From: DATAGZ01 sp036263455
GTDB lineage: Bacteria > Pseudomonadota > Alphaproteobacteria > Dongiales > Dongiaceae
DNA: 64,000 nt
Direction: 5' to 3'
Assembly: GCA_036263455.1 (NCBI GenBank)
Contig: DATAGZ010000021.1
Coordinates: forward strand, 1 to 64,000
Part shown: positions 48,932 through 57,272 of the stretch, piece by piece
Position numbering within the stretch: the stretch's first letter is position 1
Layout of the letters: every line of letters begins with the position of its first letter
The notes under the pieces: model-generated
Seen by the model: only the letters and a program-made list of their open reading frames with translations
The model's database searches: none
Told to the model about the DNA's origin: nothing
Made by a program: the position numbers and the translations under genes

Positions 48932-51079
48932 CTAGGCGTCGCTCTCGGCCCTGCTCTCCGCCTTGGTGTGGTGGGCGGAAATGTCCTCTCCGGTCGCCTG
49001 ATCGACGGCCTTCATGGACAGCTTGACCTTGCCGCGGTCGTCAACCCCGATGCATTTCACCTTGACCATGTCGCCGACCTTGACGACATCGTCCACCTGC
49101 TTGACGCGATGCGGCGCGAGCTCGCTGATATGGACCAGCCCGTCTCGCGTGCCGAGGAAGTTTACAAAAGCGCCGAACTCCATGAGCTTGACAACCTTGC
49201 CTTCGTAAATCGTGCCGATCTCGGGCTCGGCGACGATCGAGCGGATCCAGTCGATGGCCGCCTTGCCGGCCTTGGCGTCCACCGCCGCGACCTTGATCGT
49301 GCCATCGTCTTCGATATCGATCTTGGCGCCGGTCTGTTCCACGATTTCGCGGATGACCTTGCCGCCCGTACCGATCACTTCGCGGATCTTGTCCTTGGGG
49401 ATGGTGATGGTCGTGATGCGCGGGGCATTCTGGTTCACCCCTTCGCGGGCGTTGGTGAGGGCCTTGGCCATTTCGCCCAATATATGCAGGCGGCCATCCT
49501 TGGCCTGGTCGAGCGCCTGGCGCATGATTTCGCTGGTGATCGAGGTGATCTTGATATCCATCTGCAGGGCGGTGATGCCCCGGTCGGTGCCCGCCACCTT
49601 GAAATCCATGTCACCGAGATGGTCCTCATCGCCCAGGATATCGGAGAGAACCGCGAAGCCGTCCTTCTCCTTGATCAGGCCCATGGCGATGCCCGCCACC
49701 GGACGAGGCATGGGCACGCCGGCATCCATCAAACTGAGCGAGGAACCACAGACCGTCGCCATGGAGGAAGAACCGTTGGACTCGGTGATCTCGGACACGA
49801 TCCGGACCGTATAAGGGAAGGTGTCCTTGCTCGGCAGAAGCGGGCGGATAGCGCGCCATGCCAGCTTGCCGTGACCGATCTCACGACGCCCTGGCGAGCC
49901 CATCCGGCCGGTTTCACCCGTCGAGAAGGGCGGAAAGTTATAGTGCAGCATGAAATGCTCGCGATATTCGCCGGCCAGCGCGTCGACGATCTGCTCGTCT
50001 TCGCCGGTTCCGAGTGTGGCCACCACCAGGGCCTGCGTCTCGCCCCGCGTGAACAGGGCCGAGCCATGCGCGCGCGGCAGGACGCCGACTTCGCTGGTAA
50101 TGGGGCGCACCGTCTTGGTGTCGCGGCCGTCGATGCGGCGGCCGGTCGAAAGGATAGCCCCGCGGACGATGTCGCGCTCCAGCTCCTTGAAGCGCTTGCC
50201 GACCAGCTCGGTCAGGGCGGCATCTTCGCCGCCGATCTTGGCCTTGGCCTCGGTCTTGACCGCGGCGACTTTTTCCGTGCGCGCCTGCTTCTGGGTCTCG
50301 GCATAGGCCGTGCGCAACGCGTCGCCGAACTCGGCCCGGAGCCGGTTGTCGACATCCGCGACCGCGGGTGAATCGGCTTCGAGCGAACGCGGTTCGCGGG
50401 CAGCCTGTTCGGCAAGCCCGATGATGGCCTGGATGACCGGCTGGAATTCCTTGAAGCCGAAATTCACCGCGCCCAGCATGATATCTTCGCCGAGTTCCTC
50501 GGCCTCCGATTCCACCATGAGCACGCCCTCGGCCGTGCCCGCGACCACCAGGTCGAGCGCCGAGCTCTCGAGTTCCCCGGCACGCGGATTGAGAAGGTAG
50601 GCGCCGTCCTTATAGCCGACCCGCGCCGCGGCGATCGGCCCCAGGAAGGGCAAGCCGGAGAGCGTAAGGGCCGCGGAGGCCGCGACCATCGCCACGATGT
50701 CGGGATCGTTTTCCAGATCGTGGCTCAGCACCGTCACGATCACCTGCGTGTCGTTGCGATAGCTGGGATGGAAAAGCGGCCGGATGGGCCGATCGATCAG
50801 GCGCGAGGTCAGCACTTCTTTTTCAGTGGGTCGGCCTTCGCGCTTGAAATAGCCGCCCGGGATCTTCCCCGCGGCAAATGTCTTTTCCTGATAATTGACG
50901 GTTAGCGGAAAAAAGTCGATGCCCGGCTTCGGCTCGCGAGCGCCTACGGCGGTGGCAAGCACCACGGTGTCGCCATAGGTGGCGAGCACGGCGCCGTCGG
51001 CCTGGCGGGCGATGCGGCCCGTTTCGAGGGTGAGCGTGCGGCCACCCCACATGATTTCTTTGCGATGAATAGTAAACAT
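48932..51079 (-). CDS. pnp: Polyribonucleotide nucleotidyltransferase (PNPase)
   Basis: Trimeric 3'-5' phosphorolytic RNase of the degradosome. 715 residues: two RNase PH core domains (GRIARQADGAVLATYGDTVVLATAVG near 20-45; GVLPRAHGSALFTRGETQALV near 380), KH domain with IREVIGTGGKVIREIVEQTGAKIDIEDDG (about 565-595), S1 domain from GTIYEGKVVKLMEFGAFVNFLG, acidic tail. Start at 51079 (MFTIHRKEI) follows AAGAAGGATCC; upstream in-frame codons run through the rpsO terminator and are rejected. Confidence 0.97.
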   Translation of the reverse strand: MFTIHRKEIMWGGRTLTLETGRIARQADGAVLATYGDTVVLATAVGAREPKPGIDFFPLTVNYQEKTFAAGKIPGGYFKREGRPTEKEVLTSRLIDRPIRPLFHPSYRNDTQVIVTVLSHDLENDPDIVAMVAASAALTLSGLPFLGPIAAARVGYKDGAYLLNPRAGELESSALDLVVAGTAEGVLMVESEAEELGEDIMLGAVNFGFKEFQPVIQAIIGLAEQAAREPRSLEADSPAVADVDNRLRAEFGDALRTAYAETQKQARTEKVAAVKTEAKAKIGGEDAALTELVGKRFKELERDIVRGAILSTGRRIDGRDTKTVRPITSEVGVLPRAHGSALFTRGETQALVVATLGTGEDEQIVDALAGEYREHFMLHYNFPPFSTGETGRMGSPGRREIGHGKLAWRAIRPLLPSKDTFPYTVRIVSEITESNGSSSMATVCGSSLSLMDAGVPMPRPVAGIAMGLIKEKDGFAVLSDILGDEDHLGDMDFKVAGTDRGITALQMDIKITSITSEIMRQALDQAKDGRLHILGEMAKALTNAREGVNQNAPRITTITIPKDKIREVIGTGGKVIREIVEQTGAKIDIEDDGTIKVAAVDAKAGKAAIDWIRSIVAEPEIGTIYEGKVVKLMEFGAFVNFLGTRDGLVHISELAPHRVKQVDDVVKVGDMVKVKCIGVDDRGKVKLSMKAVDQATGEDISAHHTKAESRAESDA

Positions 51080-51153
51080 GGATCCTTCTTTGAGGGTTAG
51101 AGCCGCACCGGACCCACGCAAACGATGCCGCCATCGCTTGCGTCGGCCCGGCC

Positions 51154-51190
51154 AAAAAAAGCGACCCACCGCCGGCTCGTGCGGTGGGTC
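51154..51190 (-). terminator. Intrinsic terminator between rpsO and pnp
   Basis: On the minus strand GACCCACCGC-(8-nt loop)-GCGGTGGGTC, a perfect 10-bp GC-rich stem (51190-51163), then GC and seven T (51160-51154). It lies between rpsO and pnp, the position of the E. coli rpsO-pnp attenuator terminator that limits read-through into pnp. Confidence 0.85.
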
Positions 51191-51197
51191 ACCGAAT

Positions 51198-51467
51198 CTA
51201 TCGCCGCAGACCGAGTTTTTCCACGATGGCCTGGTACCGGCCATTGTGGCGGCTCTTGAGATAATCGAGGAGCCGTCTGCGCTGACCCACCATGATCAAC
51301 AGGCCACGGCGGGAATGAAAATCCTTCTCGTGGGTTTGCAGATGCTGGGTCAAATTCTTGATCCGCTCGGAAAGAAGCGCGATCTGCACTTCGGCCGAGC
51401 CTGTGTCATTCTTGCCTTTGGCAAATTCCGCAACCAATTCGGTCTTGCGTTCCGCGGTTATCGACAT
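51198..51467 (-). CDS. rpsO: 30S ribosomal protein S15
   Basis: 89 residues, the usual length. Typical S15 blocks: TELVAEFAKGKNDTGSAEVQIALLSERI (N-terminal helix) and HSRRGLLIMVGQRRRLLDYLKSRHNGRYQAIVEKLGLRR. Binds the 16S central domain and often its own mRNA. 18 nt after truB. Downstream terminator as above. Confidence 0.98.
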   Translation of the reverse strand: MSITAERKTELVAEFAKGKNDTGSAEVQIALLSERIKNLTQHLQTHEKDFHSRRGLLIMVGQRRRLLDYLKSRHNGRYQAIVEKLGLRR

Positions 51468-51485
51468 CGTCCATCCTTTCTTTCT

Positions 51486-52397
51486 TTAAAGATGAAGCAC
51501 CCGAAGCGGCCGGATTTCTCCTGCATGAAAACGCACGAGCGCCACGAGCCTGTCGCCTTCCATGGCCTTGAGGATCATGTCCGGACGAAGATCGGAAATA
51601 CGCCCAAGCTGGCTTCGGTTGAAGAAACCCAGGGTCTGCCCCGATCGCAGGCGATCCGCTTCATTTCCGGTCAGGGCCAGCGCCGGGATGTCGTCCAGCG
51701 CGGTCGCAACCGGCAAGAGGTGCGAAGCGCCGGCACTATGCCCGCCCTGCTCGAGCTTGTCGAGTGAAATCGCCAGGGCCTCGGTGAATGGCCCGACCCG
51801 CAGCCGGCGCAGCTCGGTCGCATGGCCGACCGTGCCCAGATATCGGGCGAGGTCACGCGCCAGCGCGCGGATGTAGGTTCCCTTGCCGCAGCGGACCCAT
51901 AAGATGGCTTGGTCCGGCTCCGGCCGCTCCTCGAGCGCAATGGCATCGATATGTACCCGCCGCGCCTCCAGCACCGGCTGGGTGCCTGCGCGCGCCAAGC
52001 TATAGGCCCGCTTTCCCGCGACCTTGATCGCGGAATAGGCCGGGGGGACCTGCTGGATATCGCCCGTGAAATGGCCAAGCGCCTCCCCGATTGCATGGTC
52101 CGTGGGGCGCACCGGCGAAGTCCTAAGGATCTCGCCTTCGGCATCGTCGGTGGTCCTCTCCTCGCCGAAGCGCAGGGTGAAGCGATATTCCTTGGCGTCC
52201 TCGATAAGATAGGGAATGGTCTTGGTCGCCTCTCCGAGGGCGATCGGCAGGATGCCAGTGGCAAGGGGATCGAGCGTTCCGGCATGGCCGACCTTGCGCG
52301 CATCCAGGCCGCGCTTGACCGCCGCAACAGCTTGGGCAGAGCTTATCCCCGCTGGCTTGTCGAGGGCGATCCAGCCATCGATTTTATGACCCTTCAT
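51486..52397 (-). CDS. truB: tRNA pseudouridine(55) synthase
   Basis: 303 residues. The catalytic Asp is in VGHAGTLDPLATGILPIALGEATK (about residues 37-60), preceded by GWIALDKPAGISSAQAV; RAYSLARAG and KGTYIRALARDLARYLG are further family blocks, ending in a short PUA-like tail. Start at ATG 52397 gives MKGHKIDGW; the frame's 76-codon extension upstream lies inside rbfA. Overlaps the rbfA stop by 14 nt, so coupled. Confidence 0.96.
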   Translation of the reverse strand: MKGHKIDGWIALDKPAGISSAQAVAAVKRGLDARKVGHAGTLDPLATGILPIALGEATKTIPYLIEDAKEYRFTLRFGEERTTDDAEGEILRTSPVRPTDHAIGEALGHFTGDIQQVPPAYSAIKVAGKRAYSLARAGTQPVLEARRVHIDAIALEERPEPDQAILWVRCGKGTYIRALARDLARYLGTVGHATELRRLRVGPFTEALAISLDKLEQGGHSAGASHLLPVATALDDIPALALTGNEADRLRSGQTLGFFNRSQLGRISDLRPDMILKAMEGDRLVALVRFHAGEIRPLRVLHL

Positions 52398-52791
52398 CGT
52401 CTCGCTTGCCGATATCGCGGGCGATGCGCGGGTCCTTGAGGATTTTCTCGATTTTCTGCGCCTGGTCGAAAGAGCGGTCGAGCACGAAATTGATCCTGGG
52501 CGTATAACGTAGCGTAAGCATGCGGGAAAGCTCGCGGCGGAAATAACCTGCGGCGCGATTGAGGGCGGCGATAACCTTGTCCGGCGCGCCCGCCATGGCG
52601 AACGGCGTGACGAACACGGTCGCAAGCTTGAGATCGGGCGGCATCTTTACCTCGGTGATGGTCACGCTCAGTCCGGACAGATCGGGATCGTCAAACCGCG
52701 CCGTTCCCATCACTCTCACCAGCGCGTGGCGGATTTCTTCACCGATGCGCAATTGGCGCTGGTTTGGCCCGCGTTCTTCTCCCTGTTTCAT
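52384..52791 (-). CDS. rbfA: 30S ribosome-binding factor A
   Basis: 135 residues. Core KH-like fold with QRQLRIGEEIRHALVRVMG, VTITEVKMPPDLKLATVFVTPF and LRYTPRINFVLDRSFDQAQKIEKIL. Helps 16S 5' end maturation and 30S assembly. In most genomes infB lies directly upstream in the same operon; here the region upstream (from 52869) holds an unrelated divergent gene, so the operon starts at rbfA. Confidence 0.95.
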   Translation of the reverse strand: MKQGEERGPNQRQLRIGEEIRHALVRVMGTARFDDPDLSGLSVTITEVKMPPDLKLATVFVTPFAMAGAPDKVIAALNRAAGYFRRELSRMLTLRYTPRINFVLDRSFDQAQKIEKILKDPRIARDIGKRDDEGS

Positions 52792-52868
52792 GCGGCCTGC
52801 TTAGCACGATGCGCGGGTGAAAGGAACGGCCGCGGCACCGGTTTGTTGAAGTCAAAACGGAGCTGACC

Positions 52869-53222
52869 ATGGAAATCGATTCCCCCGAATGCCGAAAAGC
52901 CGTCGAGACCTGCCTACGCTGCTATCGCATCTGCATCGACATGATGGCGAGCATGTGCCTGGAAAAAGGCGGCGAGCACGCCAAGCCTGACCATTTACGG
53001 GCCATGCTGACCTGCGCCGAACTCTGCCGGGCCACCGCTGCGGTGCTTCTGCTGAAATCTCGCCACCACGCCGAGTTGTGCCAGGAATGCGCCGAGGCCT
53101 GCGACGATTGCGCCGAAAGCTGCGCCGCGCTGGATGAGATGGAAGATTGCGTCGAGGTCTGCCGCGAATGCGCCGAGGCCTGCCGCGCAATGTCCCGCCT
53201 CCACGAGGCCCGGGCGGCCTGA
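52869..53222 (+). CDS. Cys-rich four-helix-bundle copper-storage-type protein (DUF326)
   Basis: 117 residues with 16 Cys in the CxxC and CxxxC helical spacing of the DUF326/Csp family, for example CRKAVETCLRCYRIC and CQECAEACDDCAESCAAL. Csp proteins form tetramers of four-helix bundles that store Cu(I) inside the bundle. No signal peptide, so this resembles cytosolic Csp3 rather than exported Csp1. Divergent from rbfA by 77 nt; no copper regulator or exporter nearby. Confidence 0.85.
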   Translation: MEIDSPECRKAVETCLRCYRICIDMMASMCLEKGGEHAKPDHLRAMLTCAELCRATAAVLLLKSRHHAELCQECAEACDDCAESCAALDEMEDCVEVCRECAEACRAMSRLHEARAA

Positions 53223-53258
53223 GCCGCGCAATTCTTCAGCAGGTCCGGCCGATCCGGG

Positions 53259-53852
53259 CTACAGGCGATGGAGCCACCATCCTTCCTCGTTGACGGAATA
53301 AATCGGCAGGTATTGATGCACCTGCGCTTCAGGCAGAATCTGCCCGGTCTGATTGTCGAGGACGAAGGTCACGCCCTCTAAGTAGGCAATGAGCACCGCG
53401 TGGCCGATATTGAGATTGCGGTCGCGCACGATCGCGATCCGCAGGCGATCCGCGGGCCACCCTATCGCACGCAACAAGAGATATTTGGCGATCGCGTAAT
53501 CCTCGCAATCGCCGCTCTTTTTGAGGAATTCAAACGGCGTTTCCCAAAAATCCTCGACGCCCCAGCCGGTATAGTCCGGGATATAAGGGTGCGCGTTCAT
53601 GCGGGTATTCACTTCGCGGAGCTGCTGGAGCGCCGGCAAAAGACGCAGCGTCGCGACAGTATTTTTCCAACCGGCATGCGTGCATGGCCAATGCGCGCAG
53701 TCCTGCGCGCCGCTCTCATAGCGCGCGAGCATGCCGATCCATTTGGGAAAGCGTGCGACATGGCGCGAATGATACTCCTGAGAGCCGAACAGGCCGGCTA
53801 TGGCCGGAACGGCGAGGAAAAGCGCAAAAAGCGCCAGCCCGAGACGATGCAT
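53259..53852 (-). CDS. LapG-type transglutaminase-like cysteine protease (BTLCP)
   Basis: 197 residues, signal peptide at 1-20 (HRLGLALFALFLAVPAIA). Catalytic triad readable as Cys116 in KKSGDCEDYAIAKYLLLRAIG, His151 in NIGHAVLI and Asp166 in VLDNQTG. BTLCP/LapG proteases cleave large adhesins at the outer membrane and are held in check by c-di-GMP through LapD. Start moved 15 codons in from 53897 to fit the signal peptide. A TTAA-N7-TTAA site lies 24-38 nt upstream. No LapD or adhesin here. Confidence 0.88.
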   Translation of the reverse strand: MHRLGLALFALFLAVPAIAGLFGSQEYHSRHVARFPKWIGMLARYESGAQDCAHWPCTHAGWKNTVATLRLLPALQQLREVNTRMNAHPYIPDYTGWGVEDFWETPFEFLKKSGDCEDYAIAKYLLLRAIGWPADRLRIAIVRDRNLNIGHAVLIAYLEGVTFVLDNQTGQILPEAQVHQYLPIYSVNEEGWWLHRL

Positions 53853-53875
53853 GGAAAAGCATAGAAGGGCAGGTT

Positions 53876-53890
53876 TTAAAAGAAGCTTAA
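53876..53890. promoter_or_regulatory. CtrA-like site TTAA-N7-TTAA (protease promoter)
   Basis: TTAA-AAGAAGC-TTAA in the divergent gap between the LapG-type protease and the FMN reductase. Matches the CtrA full-site TTAA-N7-TTAA of cell-cycle-regulated alphaproteobacterial promoters. Ends 24 nt before the protease ATG. Confidence 0.5.
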
Positions 53891-53992
53891 ACGGCATATG
53901 GCGGGCGCGGGCAGCCGTGTCCGCTCACCCGGCTGTCTTGCTTATACGGCTCCGTTGGGCAATATGCGTGGCGTGTCGGGGAAGCGAGGGCA

Positions 53993-54529
53993 ATGAAGAT
54001 ACTGGCCATTTCCGGCAGCCTGCGTGCTGTCTCCGCGAATACCGCCGCCTTGCAGGCGACCCGCGTCCTGGTTCCAGCCGGACACGAAGTGATTCTTTAT
54101 GAAGAGCTGGGAAGGCTTCCCCATTTCAATCCGGACCTGGATGACGAGAATCCGCCCGAGCAGGTCCGCGCGCTGCGCGCCTTGGTGGGGGATTGCGGGG
54201 CGATTCTCATCTCCAGCCCGGAATATGCCCATGGCATTCCGGGAAGCCTGAAAAATGCGTTGGATTGGCTGGTGGGCAGCACCGAATTTCCAGGAAAGCC
54301 GGTCGCGCTCGTCAATACCTCTCCGCGTGGGTTTCATGCCCAGGCGGCGCTCAGGGAAGTCTTGACCACCATGGCGGCCGATCTTATCGAGAGCGCTTTT
54401 GTGACGCTGCCGCTGCTGGGGCGTTCGCTCAGCGCCGAGCAAATCTTAGCCGATCCCGCGCTCTCCGCTCCCCTATCCGATTCGATCGCCAGCCTTATCT
54501 CCGCCGTCACGCACGCCCAGCCAGTTTAA
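53993..54529 (+). CDS. NAD(P)H-dependent FMN reductase
   Basis: 178 residues, flavodoxin-like fold of the SsuE/YieF type. KILAISGSLRAVSANTAAL (FMN phosphate loop), SPEYAHGIPGSLKNALDWLVGS and GKPVALVNTSPRGFHAQAALREVL are family blocks. Supplies reduced FMN or reduces quinones or chromate in relatives. Its stop overlaps the second TTAA site. Shine-Dalgarno GGGGAAGCGAGGG. Confidence 0.92.
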   Translation: MKILAISGSLRAVSANTAALQATRVLVPAGHEVILYEELGRLPHFNPDLDDENPPEQVRALRALVGDCGAILISSPEYAHGIPGSLKNALDWLVGSTEFPGKPVALVNTSPRGFHAQAALREVLTTMAADLIESAFVTLPLLGRSLSAEQILADPALSAPLSDSIASLISAVTHAQPV

Positions 54530-54540
54530 GGGAAGCTTAA
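54526..54540 (+). promoter_or_regulatory. CtrA-like site TTAA-N7-TTAA (sensor promoter)
   Basis: TTAA-GGGAAGC-TTAA; shares the GAAGCTTAAA core with the site at 53876. Ends 24 nt before the sensor ATG. A CATAAT -10-like box at 54553-54558 is 5 nt before that start codon. Confidence 0.5.
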
Positions 54541-54563
54541 ATCGCCTCCGCTCATAATTGCGG

Positions 54564-56471
54564 ATGAATCGAATCGCGCGCGCGGGCATTTTGCTGTGGC
54601 CCTCGTTGGGCCTGGGCATTTTTCTGGCGGCGAGCATGGTCGTGGGGTTCTGGTTGTGGTCACACGAACGCGACCGCCTTATTGCCGAAAACGGCCGGCA
54701 ACAATCGCTGCTGCTGCAGACGCGCCTGGTGGCGCTCGACCGTTTCCTAGCCCAGCAATGGGCGCCGCTCGAGCGGCTCGCCCAAAATGAATCGCTCGCG
54801 CTCTTCCTGGACAGCAAGAAGAATAATGTATCCTCGGCGCAGGACGACCGGGCCCTCGCCGATTACGCCCGGCAAATCCTGACCGCTTCGGCCGTCGCCT
54901 ATGGGTACAGCTCTTTAACGCCGCGCGATGGGTCCTCGCAGGCCGGCTTGACCGTTTTCGATGAGAAAGGCGCGGTCCTTCTGCGCAGCCAAGCCGGGCC
55001 GGAGGAGCCCTGGCACATTCCCGACAAGATCGGCGCGGCACTCTGGCTCGAATCCCGCGAAGGGTTGATGCTTGCCCTGGCCGTGCCGATGGCGAGCGGC
55101 GGTTGGGTCCTGGGTAAGAAACCGATCGGCACGGAGCTGGCTTCTCTGCTTAAATCCACCGAGGAGAACAGCACGCAATTTTCGCTCGTGCGGCATGCCG
55201 GCGATGCCATTGCCTATATCCTCCCGCCGCGCCCCGGCCTCAAACCCCTGCAATTCTCTTTTCCTGCGGCGGCGACTGCCATCGATACCGTCGCATCTTT
55301 TGCCACGCCTGGTGTGCCGCTCAAGGCGGAGAATGCGTTCGGCGCACAGGTCTTGGCGATCGGGCTGCCGGTTGCGGACACCGACTGGATGCTGGTCTCG
55401 GCGACGCCGCTTGCTCGGATCCTCGAACCTCTGCTGGTGGAAACGCGTCTTCTCGTTCTGCTCTGGGTGGGCGCCAGCCTGGCCGTCGCCTGCCTGATGT
55501 GGGCGCTGTGGCACCGGGGCGCGTCACGGCGGGCGCTGGCTTTCGCCCAGAAAGCACATGAGGCGCGGCTGCGCTATGAACAGGAGCGCCTGCTGCTGCA
55601 CATGGTCACGGATTGTTTTCCCGGGCTGGTTTCGATCGTGGATAGTCATCAGCGCTATGTTTTCGCCAACCAGGCGATGACCGCCAAGGCGGGGATCGGC
55701 GGCGATCTGATCGGCAAGCGGCTCGCCGCGGTGCTGGGTCCCGACCTGGCCAGCGCCATGATTAGCTATAACAAGCGGGCCACCAAGGGGCAGGTGGTCT
55801 ACGAACGCGAAGACGAATCGAGCAAGTATCTGGTCCAGCACGTCGCGCTACCCGACGGTCAGGCCCTGATTCTCGAGCAGAATATTACGGAATTCGCGCG
55901 GGTCCGCGACCACCAGATGGAGCTGATGCATGCGCTGGTCGATACGGTCATCGATGCGATCGACGAGCGTGACCCCTTCGCCCAGCACCATTCCCGCCGC
56001 GTTGACCAGCTTGGTCAAGCCATCGCCAAGGAGATGGGCCTGGAGCCTCCAGAACAGCAAGCCATTGGCCTGGCTGGACGGCTGCTGAATTTTGGCAAGC
56101 TGCTCGTGCCGCCCGATCTCCTGGTCAAGCGCGGCGCGATGACGGCGGAGGAGCAGCGCATCATGCGGGACGCCCACCTGCGCGGCATCGCCCTCCTGGA
56201 GCGGGCCGCTTTCCAGGATATGGCGCTGGACATCATGCGCGAGACCACGGCCGCCGGCCAAAAGCCCGCCCGCGCCCAGATCGTGCTGCTCGCTAACGCC
56301 TTCGTCGCCATGATCAGCGCCCGCGCCTATCGCTCGGCCCTGGCGCCCGATGCGGCGCTCGACCAGCTCATGGCCGAGCATCGCTTCGACCGTGCCGTCT
56401 TGGCCGCCTTGCTTCATTGCGTGGAAAACAAGCGCGGCCTGGTCCTCGCATCGCCGGACACGCCCGCTTGA
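54564..56471 (+). CDS. Membrane sensor with PAS and degenerate HD-GYP-like domain
   Basis: 635 residues: helix at ~8-30, periplasmic sensor region to ~290, second helix ~295-318, PAS domain ~340-450, then an HD-GYP-like domain from ~470. The opening H (QHHSRRVDQLGQAIAKEMGL) and a later His (RDAHLRGIALLERA) are kept, but the HD dyad reads LLNFGKLLVP and the GYP motif is absent (RETTAAGQKPARAQIVLL). The domain is thus probably not a c-di-GMP phosphodiesterase and may bind or scaffold. A CtrA-like site and -10 box lie just upstream; the TTG at 54558 is part of that box, so ATG 54564 is chosen. Confidence 0.82.
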   Translation: MNRIARAGILLWPSLGLGIFLAASMVVGFWLWSHERDRLIAENGRQQSLLLQTRLVALDRFLAQQWAPLERLAQNESLALFLDSKKNNVSSAQDDRALADYARQILTASAVAYGYSSLTPRDGSSQAGLTVFDEKGAVLLRSQAGPEEPWHIPDKIGAALWLESREGLMLALAVPMASGGWVLGKKPIGTELASLLKSTEENSTQFSLVRHAGDAIAYILPPRPGLKPLQFSFPAAATAIDTVASFATPGVPLKAENAFGAQVLAIGLPVADTDWMLVSATPLARILEPLLVETRLLVLLWVGASLAVACLMWALWHRGASRRALAFAQKAHEARLRYEQERLLLHMVTDCFPGLVSIVDSHQRYVFANQAMTAKAGIGGDLIGKRLAAVLGPDLASAMISYNKRATKGQVVYEREDESSKYLVQHVALPDGQALILEQNITEFARVRDHQMELMHALVDTVIDAIDERDPFAQHHSRRVDQLGQAIAKEMGLEPPEQQAIGLAGRLLNFGKLLVPPDLLVKRGAMTAEEQRIMRDAHLRGIALLERAAFQDMALDIMRETTAAGQKPARAQIVLLANAFVAMISARAYRSALAPDAALDQLMAEHRFDRAVLAALLHCVENKRGLVLASPDTPA

Positions 56472-56555
56472 TTACTTTCGCGCTTGATACAGAGGATCCC
56501 CTGCCGCGCACCGCTTTCTCCTTGATCGCAGGGCGGCGCTATGACAAGGGAGGAC

Positions 56556-57197
56556 ATGGACACGGTGTCAATCGCGCGGCGCGGCCTCATGCTCATCCTC
56601 TCCTCGCCCTCGGGAGCGGGCAAGACCACTATCTCGCGGCGCCTGCTGGAACGCGAGCCGGGCCTGCAGATCTCGATCTCGGCGACCACGCGTCCACCGC
56701 GGCCGGGCGAGCAGGACGGGGTGGATTATTTCTTCATGTCCCCCAAGGATTTCGACGCCATGGTCGCCTCGGGCAGTTTCCTAGAACATGCCCGCGTCTT
56801 CAATCATTGCTATGGCACGCCGCGCAAACCGGTCGAAGCCGCGCTGGCGGCCGGCCAGGACGTGCTGTTCGATATCGATTGGCAGGGGACGCAGCAGCTT
56901 GCCCAGAATGCGCGCGAGGATCTCGTTTCCTGTTTTGTATTGCCGCCCACCAAGGCCGAGCTTGCCCGGCGGCTCCATGCCCGCGCGCAGGACAGCAGCG
57001 AGGTCGTGGCGCTGCGCATGTCCAAGGCGGCGGATGAAATCAGTCACTGGGCGGAATATGATTATATCGTCATCAATCACCATATCGAGACGAGCACGGC
57101 CCAGGTCCATGCCATCCTGATCGCCGAACGCCTCAAGCGCAAGCGTCAGACGGGGCTGCTGCGCTTTGTCCAGGGGCTGCGCGAGGATGGCCGCTGA
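56556..57197 (+). CDS. gmk: Guanylate kinase
   Basis: GMP to GDP. 213 residues from ATG 56556 (MDTVSIARRGLML), preceded by AAGGGAGG; ATG 56541 is the alternative. P-loop ILSSPSGAGKTT (about residues 13-24), SISATTRPPRPGEQDGVDYFF, YGTPRKPVEAALAAGQDVLFDIDWQG. Normal length. Followed by a 75-nt gap with the bioB promoter. Confidence 0.95.
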   Translation: MDTVSIARRGLMLILSSPSGAGKTTISRRLLEREPGLQISISATTRPPRPGEQDGVDYFFMSPKDFDAMVASGSFLEHARVFNHCYGTPRKPVEAALAAGQDVLFDIDWQGTQQLAQNAREDLVSCFVLPPTKAELARRLHARAQDSSEVVALRMSKAADEISHWAEYDYIVINHHIETSTAQVHAILIAERLKRKRQTGLLRFVQGLREDGR

Positions 57198-57234
57198 CGG
57201 TGCCGGCGAGGCTGTCCGCCGCCTCGGCCCTGGC

Positions 57235-57263
57235 TTGACGGCGGCTTTGGGCAGCATTAGCGT
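57235..57263 (+). promoter_or_regulatory. Predicted bio operon promoter
   Basis: TTGACG (57235-57240), 17-bp spacer, TAGCGT (57258-57263), 9 nt before the bioB ATG. The mRNA would have almost no leader. No BirA or BioR operator could be recognised. Confidence 0.5.
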
Positions 57264-57272
57264 GCGGCCACG

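Noticed and set aside
57198..57272. BioR (TTATnnATAA-type) or BirA operator at bioB
   Set aside because: The gap is GC-rich and contains no such palindrome; only a promoter-like pair is visible.
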